Assembly (NCBI GenBank): GCA_016887505.1
Contig: CP069393.1
Coordinates: forward strand, 372,001-436,000
Reading direction: 5' to 3'
DNA: 64,000 nucleotides
From: Clostridia bacterium
Lineage (GTDB): Bacteria; Bacillota; TC1; UBA5767
The notes under the pieces are model-generated. The model made no database searches, had not been told where the DNA came from, and was given only the letters and a program-made list of their open reading frames with translations. A program made the translations under genes and the position numbers. The stretch's first letter is position 1; each line of letters opens with the position of its first letter. Below, in pieces: positions 53,928-61,261 of the stretch.

Positions 53928-54440
53928 ATGGATTGGACAAACTACTTCGAAAAGGTATTTAGCGGTGCTAAGCCAATCATCGCTGTTGCAATCAGTATCA
54001 TTAATTATGTACTATTTCCGGATTGTGCATATTTTAACGCATTTGGTGCAGTAGGAATTGCTATTATACTAGATATATTAACGAAATATCTAGCGCTATC
54101 AAAAATTGGCGGAGGATTTAGAGCAGCAACAAAGTGTAGGATTATTGATTCTAACAAACTATGGAAGGGCACTAGCATTAAGCTGGTGTCCTATTTAGTT
54201 GTATTCATTCTTGCCGGTTTATCGTATCGAGTTACGATGCTGACGCAAGTGAGCGTATTCTTGGCTACTATTATCTATTCTGTGATATTTCTAAGGGAAG
54301 CACAAAGTATACTAGAAAACCTTTGCGACGCAGGCGCTGACATGAAATGGCTATTAGTTTGGACGAAGAAAAAAGAAAAGCAAATATTAGAGGATGATGA
54401 TATTGACAATAGCTCAGGGGACGGAGGCCCCACGATATGA
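53928..54440 (+). CDS. Holin (phage_holin_4 family)
   Basis: 170 residues with about four membrane helices (FGAVGIAIILDILTKYLALS, LVSYLVVFILAGLSYRV) and an acidic tail. The D-x-x-T-K turn after the second helix is typical. ATG 53928 after GTGAGGAC is preferred; a GTG at 53913 overlaps the preceding stop. Confidence 0.82.
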   Translation: MDWTNYFEKVFSGAKPIIAVAISIINYVLFPDCAYFNAFGAVGIAIILDILTKYLALSKIGGGFRAATKCRIIDSNKLWKGTSIKLVSYLVVFILAGLSYRVTMLTQVSVFLATIIYSVIFLREAQSILENLCDAGADMKWLLVWTKKKEKQILEDDDIDNSSGDGGPTI

Positions 54441-55060
54441 AACCATTTGCAGAATTTAGAATAACCAGTCCGTATGGACCAAGGATTCACCCAATCACGA
54501 AAAAGCAATCTTTCCATACTGGCATCGATTTGGTGGTGGGACCGCACAAGTCGCCTATCAAGGCTTTTGTTCCAGGAACCGTTGTCCATGCAAAAATGGC
54601 AGAAAGTGGAACCGGTCTTGGTGGCTATGGAATTGTAGTGGCAATTGTAGATTCCTTTGGAGCGCTACACATGTATGCACATCTTAACTCTGTAGATGTT
54701 AAAAAAGGCGACAATGTAAATGAGTTCCAAATTATTGGCCGCCAAGGTACTACTGGAATTTCAACTGGATCTCATTGCCATTACGAAGTGCGACTGAAGT
54801 CCTCGCCGTCTTTTGGATGGGGAACACACACTAATCCAGGCAAATACCTGGAAGAATTGGAGGCAAAGCACATGAGCAAACATTTCAAAGATTTGCCAGA
54901 AGACCATTGGGGAGCCGCAGAAGCCGAGTATCTAAATAGCCTAGGAATGCTTAATCCTAACAACGCGGGCAACCTCAGACCATTTGACACCATCACACGC
55001 ATTGAAACAGTTGCACTGATAGCCAGAGCTGTCAGATTGCTAAGCAAGAAAGGGGAATAA
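54437..55060 (+). CDS. Endolysin: M23 peptidase with SLH wall-binding domain
   Basis: 207 residues. Residues 1-135 form an M23/LytM domain with zinc ligands in SFHTGIDLV and the SHCHYEV motif. Residues 150-205 (KDLPEDHWGAAEAEYLNSLG, then DTITRIETVALIARAVRLL) form an S-layer homology unit. M23 enzymes cut peptide cross-bridges, and SLH domains usually bind pyruvylated secondary wall polymers, which suggests that the host wall carries them. Overlaps the holin gene by four bases. Confidence 0.88.
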   Translation: MKPFAEFRITSPYGPRIHPITKKQSFHTGIDLVVGPHKSPIKAFVPGTVVHAKMAESGTGLGGYGIVVAIVDSFGALHMYAHLNSVDVKKGDNVNEFQIIGRQGTTGISTGSHCHYEVRLKSSPSFGWGTHTNPGKYLEELEAKHMSKHFKDLPEDHWGAAEAEYLNSLGMLNPNNAGNLRPFDTITRIETVALIARAVRLLSKKGE

Positions 55061-55061
55061 C

Positions 55062-55400
55062 ATGTTTTCAAATATCGATATATTAGAGGTAATTATCCGA
55101 GTGCTGGCCATCCTGTTGATGGCGTTTGTTTTGCCCTGGATCACCAAGAAGGTTGGAGCCGAGAACTATGCCAAGCTCCTGCAAGCGATTAAGTTGGCAG
55201 TAAATGCCGCAGAGCAGGTATTCTCGGACCCTGGCAGCGGAGCCAAGAAGAAACAATGGGTGCTAGACTTTATCAACTCTAAATTTAAAATAAAAGAGGA
55301 CGATGTTGAACGGTTGCTTGAAGCTTTTGTATATGAAATAAACAAAGACAAGCTGGAGCCGCTTATCTATGAGGCGACACTAGATAATACAGTAGAGTAA
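55062..55400 (+). CDS. Holin (LL-H family)
   Basis: 112 residues. One N-terminal membrane helix (VLAILLMAFVLPWITKKVG) and an amphipathic, charged C-terminal part (AVNAAEQVFSDPGSGAKKKQ, then DDVERLLEAFVYEINK) match LL-H holins. It begins one base after the endolysin stop. Two different holin-like proteins flank the endolysin. Confidence 0.82.
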   Translation: MFSNIDILEVIIRVLAILLMAFVLPWITKKVGAENYAKLLQAIKLAVNAAEQVFSDPGSGAKKKQWVLDFINSKFKIKEDDVERLLEAFVYEINKDKLEPLIYEATLDNTVE

Positions 55401-55408
55401 ACCATAGA

Positions 55409-55430
55409 CCCCCGTGATGGGGGCCTTTTT
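55409..55430 (+). terminator. Intrinsic terminator ending the late operon
   Basis: CCCCC (55409-55413) and GGGGG (55419-55423) with loop GTGAT, then CC and five T. Confidence 0.85.
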
Positions 55431-55494
55431 AATTTTGCAGAAATGTAATGCCTGATAATTGCCACTAAGAGATACCAAATACAGCCTAATTACC

Positions 55495-55507
55495 AGTAAC
55501 GGTTACT
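55495..55507. promoter_or_regulatory. Palindrome upstream of the Panacea operon promoter
   Basis: AGTAAC-G-GTTACT, a perfect 13-base palindrome 18 bases before the -35. A candidate operator for autoregulation; inference. Confidence 0.4.
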
Positions 55508-55525
55508 ATTCGCAATTAATCATAG

Positions 55526-55553
55526 TTGACAGATATATTGGTAATAGTATACT
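55526..55553 (+). promoter_or_regulatory. Near-consensus sigma-A promoter of the Panacea operon
   Basis: TTGACA (55526-55531), 16-base spacer, TATACT (55548-55553), just after the late terminator. It gives the cargo genes transcription independent of the lytic programme. Confidence 0.8.
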
Positions 55554-55590
55554 AGAAATGTAAAAGAAGGAATGTAAGGAGGCGATAGTG

Positions 55591-56034
55591 ATGTATGATA
55601 TTATGGAAATCGCGAATTGGTTTTTGCACAAAGAGCCAATGACGCACAAAAAACTGCAGAAGCTTTGCTATTATGCATATGCTTGGTTCTACACCTTAAA
55701 GGATGTTGAGATTTTTGATGAACCATTTGAGGCTTGGGTGCATGGACCTGTCTCCAATAGCTTGTACCAAGCGTATAAATGTCACGGTTGGGAGAAAATC
55801 GATTTTGAAGGACCTCAACCTAAGATTGTTGATGAAGATATCGAATTATTAGAAAGTGTTTGGGAAACGTATGGTGACCAAACTGGGAATTCATTAGAAG
55901 CATTGTCCCACTCTGAACCACCTTGGATAGAAGCTAGAAGGGGCTTAGAGGAGTTCGAAAGAGGAAACCATTACATTAACCTGAAAACCATCAAAGAGTA
56001 TTACTCTAGTATTTACGATGGGGACGATGCTTAA
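55591..56034 (+). CDS. Panacea (DUF4065, SocA-like) domain antitoxin
   Basis: 147 residues. The domain signature is clear: THKKLQKLCYYAYAWFY, FEAWVHGPVSNSLYQAYK and LEALSHSEPPWIEAR. Panacea proteins are known as antitoxins that neutralise many unrelated toxins. ATG 55591 follows AAGGAGG by eight bases. The next gene starts directly after the stop and is the presumed toxin. The pair is expressed from its own promoter, typical of prophage addiction or anti-phage cargo. Confidence 0.85.
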   Translation: MYDIMEIANWFLHKEPMTHKKLQKLCYYAYAWFYTLKDVEIFDEPFEAWVHGPVSNSLYQAYKCHGWEKIDFEGPQPKIVDEDIELLESVWETYGDQTGNSLEALSHSEPPWIEARRGLEEFERGNHYINLKTIKEYYSSIYDGDDA

Positions 56035-56394
56035 GTGGCTAGAAAACTGACAAAAGTAAAGACAAAAGGATCTGGTAGTATACTGGCAGGTGTTGGAGAT
56101 GTAAATCGCGATTTTATAATTAGCTTCAAATTTACATTAGAGAAGGAGTATAACCTCACAAATCTTCAAATCTCTCAGATTAAGCAGTTTCAAGTTTTTC
56201 TCGATAAGGTGTCACAAATGACATGGCTACAAGTTGATAAGAAATTTAAGAGGAAACCTGATAAACAAGATACGTTTAAAGATGTTCAGGTTATACACTA
56301 TAAAGTAGCAGCCGGCTTCAGAATTCACGGAATAGTGATGAATGGCCGTTTTAAAGTATTAAGATTGGACCCAAACCATAAAGTGCATAATTAG
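56035..56394 (+). CDS. Uncharacterised partner of the Panacea protein, candidate toxin
   Basis: 119 residues, strongly basic. GTG start immediately after the antitoxin TAA, with no good ribosome site of its own, so translation must be coupled. The C-terminal strands FRIHGIVMNGRFKVLRLDPN, ending HKVHN, recall the last strands of RelE/ParE-type proteins, but the similarity is faint and the N-terminal half is unlike them. I cannot assign a known toxin family. Position makes it the likely toxin. Confidence 0.6.
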   Translation: MARKLTKVKTKGSGSILAGVGDVNRDFIISFKFTLEKEYNLTNLQISQIKQFQVFLDKVSQMTWLQVDKKFKRKPDKQDTFKDVQVIHYKVAAGFRIHGIVMNGRFKVLRLDPNHKVHN

Positions 56395-56418
56395 CCCCTC
56401 TCAGGAGGGGGCTTTTTT
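56394..56418 (+). terminator. Terminator of the Panacea operon
   Basis: GCCCCTC (56394-56400) pairs with GAGGGGGC (56405-56412), one bulge, then six T. Confidence 0.82.
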
Positions 56419-56468
56419 ATTTTGCATTAAAGGTGTAGGATGAAGGGGAGTATAATTGGAGGTAAATG

Positions 56469-57026
56469 ATGGCAAAGGATGCTAAGATTGAAATTGAACG
56501 AGATGTAAGAACGTTTGCAAATTTGTATCATGGATCACTTGTGCTTCTAGAAAGAAGCAAGGACTACCCAGAGGGTGGTTATTATGCTTTATTAGGGAGC
56601 ATGCTATTTACAGCATTTACATTTGAGGCATTTTTGAATCATTTAGGTAAGGAAAAAATAGAAGATTGGGAAAGGATTGATAGAGAACCAGTGATGAAGA
56701 AATATTCAGTGTTATGTGACAAGTTTGATATCACAAGAGATCCATCTCGTAGGCCATATCAGACGTTGAAGAACTTATTTGGTTTTCGTGATAATCTGGC
56801 GCATGGAAGAACAGAAAAATTACAAGTTAATAAAAATGTAAACATAAAAGATGATATACTTTCACATACCCCTAAAACCAAATGGGAAAAGTATTGTAAT
56901 GAGGAGAATGCGGTACGGGCGAGAGCTGATGTTGAAAGAGTTATTGTAGAACTAAATCAAGCTGCTGGAGGAGAGAAAGATCCTTTCACAATGGGAATGA
57001 CAGTGAGTACGATGTCTTCTAGATAG
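56469..57026 (+). CDS. HEPN-like protein
   Basis: 185 residues, mostly helical. FGFRDNLAHGRT contains the R-x4-H motif of HEPN domains, many of which are RNases in toxin-antitoxin, abortive infection or CRISPR systems. The preceding helices (GSLVLLERSKDYPEGGYYAL, LFTAFTFEAFLNHLGK) fit the four-helix HEPN bundle. It stands alone, with GGAGG before the ATG pair at 56466/56469, a TATAAT at 56451 and its own terminator. No partner nucleotidyltransferase (MNT) is next to it. Confidence 0.65.
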   Translation: MAKDAKIEIERDVRTFANLYHGSLVLLERSKDYPEGGYYALLGSMLFTAFTFEAFLNHLGKEKIEDWERIDREPVMKKYSVLCDKFDITRDPSRRPYQTLKNLFGFRDNLAHGRTEKLQVNKNVNIKDDILSHTPKTKWEKYCNEENAVRARADVERVIVELNQAAGGEKDPFTMGMTVSTMSSR

Positions 57027-57049
57027 CAAGGAACAAACGTTAAATACTT

Positions 57050-57075
57050 AAGCCCCTGGAGACAGGGGCTTTTTT
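57050..57075 (+). terminator. Terminator of the HEPN-like gene
   Basis: AAGCCCCTG (57050-57058) pairs exactly with CAGGGGCTT (57063-57071), then T residues. Confidence 0.9.
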
Positions 57076-57138
57076 ATGTTTAAAACGACTGTGCACTTTT
57101 TGTTCACTATTTCCACATATAACCAACAGAAATAAAAA

Positions 57139-57160
57139 GGCTCCCAAATCGTTGGGAGCC
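57139..57160 (-). terminator. Terminator downstream of the tRNA-Leu fragment
   Basis: GGCTCCCAA (57139-57147) pairs exactly with TTGGGAGCC (57152-57160). The T-run is on the minus strand, the direction of the tRNA fragment. Confidence 0.85.
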
Positions 57161-57170
57161 CTAATACGTA

Positions 57171-57240
57171 TGGTGCCGAAGGCGGGAGTCGAACCCGCAC
57201 GGGGGGTGAACCCCGCTGGATTTTGAGTCCAATGTGTTTG
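57171..57240 (-). pseudogene. 3' fragment of tRNA-Leu(CAA)
   Basis: On the minus strand the sequence has an anticodon arm with loop CTCAAAA (anticodon CAA), a long variable arm of GC pairs, a T arm GCGGG-TTCGACT-CCCGC, the acceptor 3' strand CTTCGGC and encoded ACCA. The matching 5' acceptor strand GCCGAAG and the D stem are missing: the bases at 57241-57265 do not pair. So this is an orphan 3' part, as left when an element integrates in a tRNA gene. Confidence 0.75.
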
Positions 57241-57299
57241 CACGTTGTTCCAATTTTGTGGGGAGTATAGTATAATCATCTCACGAGGGAGAGAAAGAA

Positions 57300-57821
57300 G
57301 TGGAGAATATGGTAAAAGAAGGAAAAATTAAGAAACCGTTTTATAAACGGATATGGTTTATTATCCTGATTGTACTAGGTGTGTTTAGCGCAATAGTTAG
57401 CTGTGGATCAGATGAAGAACCGGCAGCCATCCCTGCACCTGAAGAACTGGTGGCCATAGAACCAGTGGCCGAGGAAGACTACGAGCTAAGTGAGGAAACA
57501 TTAGAATCTTTGGCCTTGGGGATTTTCGAAGACAGTTTTGAGGGTATCGCGTTAGTTGCTTTGAATGGTGATATTAACACATTCTATATTACGCCGTTCG
57601 ACGAAGCGTTTGTTCTTGGCTTGACGATGGCTCTTGACGGAGATCAAGATTCAATAGCGGAGTGGGACACTTTAGTAGGTGCTATGATAGTACTTTCAGA
57701 AAATATTGCAGATATGCTACCAGGTTATACTATTGAACTTGTAAATCCCGAAAATACCGACAATACTTTACTTACGGTTATCGATGGAATTGTGACTTAT
57801 GACGTAATTAATGGAAAATGA
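57300..57821 (+). CDS. Predicted lipoprotein at the prophage right end
   Basis: 173 residues. A basic N-terminus, a hydrophobic stretch and lipobox IVSC (Cys35), then an acidic Pro/Ala/Glu linker and a globular domain (about 60-173). GTG start six bases after GAGGGAGAG, with TATAAT at 57271-57276. No family recognised. It looks like a cargo gene expressed in the lysogen that may alter the host surface, or an uncaptured host gene. Confidence 0.65.
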   Translation: MENMVKEGKIKKPFYKRIWFIILIVLGVFSAIVSCGSDEEPAAIPAPEELVAIEPVAEEDYELSEETLESLALGIFEDSFEGIALVALNGDINTFYITPFDEAFVLGLTMALDGDQDSIAEWDTLVGAMIVLSENIADMLPGYTIELVNPENTDNTLLTVIDGIVTYDVINGK

Positions 57822-57826
57822 TATCT

Positions 57827-57848
57827 GCCCCTGGAAACGGGGGCTTTT
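57827..57848 (+). terminator. Terminator after the right-end lipoprotein
   Basis: GCCCC (57827-57831) and GGGGC (57840-57844) followed by TTTT. Confidence 0.7.
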
Positions 57849-57850
57849 AA

Positions 57851-57870
57851 TTTGCCGACATTTTGCCTAC
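57851..57870 (+). repeat. Right-end pair of TTTGCCGAC-like repeats
   Basis: TTTGCCGAC (57851-57859) and TTTGCCTAC (57862-57870), spaced 11 bases, in the same orientation and spacing as the pair next to the integrase. The gap from here to murI holds TATAAT at 57902-57907 and no gene. Confidence 0.5.
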
Positions 57871-58021
57871 GTTGCAGAAGACAAATTACAAACCATTGTG
57901 ATATAATACGAGCTGATAAGTTGTTAAATACCTAATAACAATCAGTCAATAAAAGCTATTGCAACTTAACTCGCTATAAAAAAACATGCAGTACTTATAA
58001 TGAAAGATAAAGGTAAACATC

Positions 58022-58801
58022 ATGGCAATCGGAGTGTTTGACTCAGGACTGGGCGGTCTTACCATCGTTCGGTCTTTACGGGAAATATATCCTAAAGAAA
58101 AGATTATTTATTATGGCGATACTTTGCGTGTGCCGTATGGGGAAAAGAAACCAGGGGAATTAATTCATCTTGCAGACAGAATTACTGGATTCCTTATTTC
58201 GGAAGGTGCAACCTTGGTAATTGATGCTTGTAACACCACGAGTGCACTGGCTTTGGACCTTCTAAAAGAAAAATATGGTGACCGGGCAGAAATCATCGGA
58301 GTGGTTAACCCGGGGGCTAGTAAGGCAGCAAAGCTAGGGAAAAAGAAGATTGGCCTTATGGCGACCCAAGCGACTGTAAATAGTGGGGTCTACCAAAAGA
58401 AAATATTTTCCAAGCGTGAAGATGTAGACGTACACACTGTTGCCTGTTCACGTCTAGTCCCGTATATCGAGGCTGGCGATGTGGATTCATATCAGCTGAA
58501 GGATGCTCTAGGCGCTTATTTAGCCCCTCTACAAGAAGAAAAAGTGGATACCCTAGTAATGGGTTGTACGCATTATCCATTTCTCAGAGACCTCATTCAA
58601 GAGATTATGGGAGAGGACGTCCAATTGATTGACCCTGGTGTTGAAGTGGTAGGAAGTATATTGCATTACAAGGGCGGGCATGATGAACCGAGTATTTGTT
58701 ATACTTCTTTCGAAAGTGAAGCATTTTCGAAAAAGGCTTCACTGCTTTTTGCGGGCCATGGATTCTCAGAGTTTCAAACGTTGGATATTGTGGAGGTATA
58801 G
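58022..58801 (+). CDS. murI: Glutamate racemase
   Basis: 259 residues. Converts L- to D-glutamate for peptidoglycan. GVFDSGLGGLTIVRSL at the N-terminus and the two catalytic cysteines in IDACNTTSA and VMGCTHYP are diagnostic. First gene of a four-gene operon; the next start follows its stop directly. The prophage lies just upstream, so its promoter may be host sequence close to the attachment site. Confidence 0.96.
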   Translation: MAIGVFDSGLGGLTIVRSLREIYPKEKIIYYGDTLRVPYGEKKPGELIHLADRITGFLISEGATLVIDACNTTSALALDLLKEKYGDRAEIIGVVNPGASKAAKLGKKKIGLMATQATVNSGVYQKKIFSKREDVDVHTVACSRLVPYIEAGDVDSYQLKDALGAYLAPLQEEKVDTLVMGCTHYPFLRDLIQEIMGEDVQLIDPGVEVVGSILHYKGGHDEPSICYTSFESEAFSKKASLLFAGHGFSEFQTLDIVEV

Positions 58802-59521
58802 ATGGAAAGAGCCAATCGTAAAAAAGATGAACTACGTGATGTGAGCGTGGAGATAGATTTTAATGCCTTTGCGGAAGGCTCCTGCTTGTTTCGCCAAGGA
58901 AAGACGGTAGTGCTTTGTACGGCAACCGTTGAGCGTGCTGTTCCAGCTTGGAAGTCTGAAGAAGATGGTGGTTGGATTACAGCAGAGTATGCTATGTTGC
59001 CACGGGCTAATAGAAGCCGCTCTCCTCGTGAAGCAAAACAAGGAAAACAGTCTGGGCGAACAATGGAGATACAACGTTTAATAGGAAGAGCTCTAAGAGC
59101 TGCAGTAGATTTGCGTGAATTACCAGGCCTAACGGTTACCTTGGATTGTGATGTGTTGCAAGCAGATGGGGGGACAAGGTGTGCTAGTATCACGGCGGCC
59201 TATATTGCTTTTGTAAAAGCGATGGAGAAAGCAGTAAAGATGGGCTATTTGGACAAGCTACCCCCAATCCACCAGGTTGCGGCCATCAGTGTGGGAAAAA
59301 ACGAGGAAACCTTGCTCCTTGATCTTGACTATAAAGAAGATTCCTCAGCGGACGTAGATCTCAATCTAGTGATGATGTATCCCAATCAAATTGTGGAGAT
59401 TCAAGGAACTAGTGAAGGGCAGACCTTCGATCAGGAGGAATTGAATCAGATGGTTCAACTAGGGCAAAAAGGACTGAAAGAGCTTTTTGCTTTGCAAAAG
59501 GATGTGCTAGGCACATGTTGA
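58802..59521 (+). CDS. rph: Ribonuclease PH
   Basis: 239 residues. Phosphorolytic 3' exoribonuclease that trims tRNA precursors. The phosphate-site region MLPRANRSRSPREAKQGKQS, then RTMEIQRLIGRALRAAVDL, and the DCDVLQADGGTR block are all family hallmarks. No gap to murI and a seven-base overlap with the regulator gene after it. Two tRNA genes lie 1.4 kb downstream. Confidence 0.95.
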   Translation: MERANRKKDELRDVSVEIDFNAFAEGSCLFRQGKTVVLCTATVERAVPAWKSEEDGGWITAEYAMLPRANRSRSPREAKQGKQSGRTMEIQRLIGRALRAAVDLRELPGLTVTLDCDVLQADGGTRCASITAAYIAFVKAMEKAVKMGYLDKLPPIHQVAAISVGKNEETLLLDLDYKEDSSADVDLNLVMMYPNQIVEIQGTSEGQTFDQEELNQMVQLGQKGLKELFALQKDVLGTC

Positions 59522-60216
59522 GTCATATTGAAATAGCAGGCATTGTGTCCAAAAACCTTCTTTTCAATCAGATGACAAAAGAGGATATCATTTTTTTGCT
59601 AGATTGCTTTAATCCACGGGTAACGAGTCTCCAAAAGGGTGAAATATATGCCCACGATGGAGATGCAATAAATGCTGTTCATTTGGTTTTGTCTGGTAGC
59701 CTCTTGCTTTTCAAGGAAACGGCAGAGGGTGAACGTTCTGTGCGTGATTTGTTAACCCCTCCAGACTTGTTTGGGGAAGTTGCAGCCTTCGGTAGGCAAA
59801 AGAAATGGCCAGTGTATGTCCAAGCTAAAGAAGATGCAGTAGTAGTTGCGCTCCCCTTGACTAATATTATTGGACGATGTGAACGAAACTGTCACCACCA
59901 TAATCAGTTGATTCTCAACCTAATGAGTATACTAGCAGAAAAGGCAATGGGATTGCACAAACAGCTGGGTATCCTATCCTTGGGCTCTCTAAGGGAAAAA
60001 ATTGCACGACTTCTCGTGCAACGCCAGCGGGAAATGGGAAAGGAACGCTTCAAACTAAAGATGAATATTTTGGATACAGCAGACTATCTTGGAGTGGCTC
60101 GACCTAGCTTTTCTAGAGAGCTAGCCAAGATGAAGCGGGATGGATTAATTCAATCTGAAGGAAGAGTATTCTGGATAGCAGATTTTGATCGTTTGGTTGA
60201 ATTGGCAGGAGAATAA
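59515..60216 (+). CDS. Crp/Fnr family transcription regulator
   Basis: 233 residues. A cyclic-nucleotide-binding-like N-terminal domain (GEIYAHDGDAINAVHLVLSG, DLFGEVAAFGR), a dimer helix and a C-terminal winged HTH (LDTADYLGVARPSFSRELAK). No N-terminal cysteine cluster of Fnr type is seen, so the signal is unknown. It lies inside the murI-rph-rdgB operon, an unusual place for a regulator. ATG 59515 overlaps rph; TTG 59518 is also possible. Confidence 0.88.
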   Translation: MLSHIEIAGIVSKNLLFNQMTKEDIIFLLDCFNPRVTSLQKGEIYAHDGDAINAVHLVLSGSLLLFKETAEGERSVRDLLTPPDLFGEVAAFGRQKKWPVYVQAKEDAVVVALPLTNIIGRCERNCHHHNQLILNLMSILAEKAMGLHKQLGILSLGSLREKIARLLVQRQREMGKERFKLKMNILDTADYLGVARPSFSRELAKMKRDGLIQSEGRVFWIADFDRLVELAGE

Positions 60217-60219
60217 TCA

Positions 60220-60828
60220 ATGGAAAAGAAAAGAATGGAATTTGTGGTGGCTAGTGGCAATAGGGGTAAGATTGAAGACTTTAAAGTTTTACTAGCACCG
60301 CTGGGAATTGAGGTAGTACCTATTAAAACAATACTTCCCGACTTCGACCCTGAAGAGACCGGTCAGAGTTTTACGGAGAATGCAATTTTGAAAGCCAAGG
60401 TGGCTGCTATGCAAACGGGACTACCTTGTCTAGCCGATGACTCTGGCCTAGAAGTAGATGCCTTAAACGGTGCGCCAGGTATTTATTCAGCGCGGTATGC
60501 TGAAGGACTAGGAGACGCTGCGAACAATCGAAAGCTAATTCGGGAGCTTCACGGTATTCCCGCAGGGAAAAGAACAGCACGTTTTCAATCGGTAGTAGCC
60601 TTAGTCTATCCAGATGGTCGGTCTTATACTGCGAATGGTACGGTAGAAGGTGTGATTCTACATGCACCGAAAGGTGCAGGTGGATTTGGTTATGATCCAT
60701 TGTTTTTCATTTCTGAGCGGAATAAAACTATGGCGGAACTTACTATTGAAGAAAAGAATACGATTAGTCATAGAAAGAAGGCCTTTGAGGGTATAGAAAA
60801 AATCATTCGAGAATTGTATGCTCTATAA
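60220..60828 (+). CDS. rdgB: XTP/dITP diphosphatase (RdgB/HAM1 family)
   Basis: 202 residues. Removes deaminated purine nucleotides from the pool. VVASGNRGKIEDFK, ADDSGLEVDALNGAPGIYSA, GAGGFGYDPLFF and the final SHRKKAFEG are the family's blocks in order. Frequently found beside rph, as here. GGAGAATAATCA precedes the ATG; an in-frame ATG five codons later is possible. Confidence 0.95.
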   Translation: MEKKRMEFVVASGNRGKIEDFKVLLAPLGIEVVPIKTILPDFDPEETGQSFTENAILKAKVAAMQTGLPCLADDSGLEVDALNGAPGIYSARYAEGLGDAANNRKLIRELHGIPAGKRTARFQSVVALVYPDGRSYTANGTVEGVILHAPKGAGGFGYDPLFFISERNKTMAELTIEEKNTISHRKKAFEGIEKIIRELYAL

Positions 60829-60935
60829 ATGATGACAATAAGTTGAGATTAAAAAATACAAAAAATGGAAAATTTCTCTTTACATCCGCCATCTGACTCT
60901 ATATAATAAGTCTTGCGGTTGTGAAGTTATGACAT

Positions 60936-61009
<74 letters not shown>

Positions 61010-61025
61010 TTTTTTTTGTAACCAT

Positions 61026-61102
<77 letters not shown>

Positions 61103-61140
61103 AACCGAAAGCCTAAATCTTTAGGGTTTCGGTTTTTTTT
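61103..61140 (+). terminator. Terminator of the tRNA pair
   Basis: AACCGAAAGCCTAAA (61103-61117) pairs with TTTAGGGTTTCGGTT (61120-61134) with one mismatch, then a long T-run. Confidence 0.9.
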
Positions 61141-61235
61141 ATGCCTATTTGGAAACACTGAGTAATTGGCAATAATTGAAATGTGTCTAAATATTAACTT
61201 GCAATTATTAGAGAGAGGTATATACTTATTCTAAA

Positions 61236-61249
61236 GCGAACCAGTTCGC
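61236..61249. promoter_or_regulatory. TetR operator 1
   Basis: Perfect palindrome GCGAAC-CA-GTTCGC, just upstream of the TetR start. A near-identical site is in front of the efflux genes. Confidence 0.7.
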
Positions 61250-61261
61250 AATGGAGGAAAT

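Larger units (their letters stand above)
26361..57880. mobile_element. Siphovirus prophage (HK97-type head, about 31.5 kb)
   Basis: Bounded on the left by the reverse-strand integrase and on the right by cargo genes and a paired short repeat that also occurs beside the integrase. It holds complete lysogeny, replication, packaging, head, tail and lysis modules in standard order, and I see no frame-disrupted gene apart from two apparent programmed frameshifts, so it may be functional. Exact ends are uncertain because I find no long identical attL/attR pair. The host gap would join the amidase gene to murI. Confidence 0.9.

Noticed and set aside
57171-57240. The tRNA-Leu fragment as the right attachment site of this prophage
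   Set aside because: No tRNA-Leu sequence occurs near the integrase at the left end, so the two ends would not match.
26321-57938. CCTAATAA (26321-26328 and 57931-57938) as the att core
   Set aside because: An eight-base AT-rich match is expected by chance in regions of this size, and the flanks do not agree.
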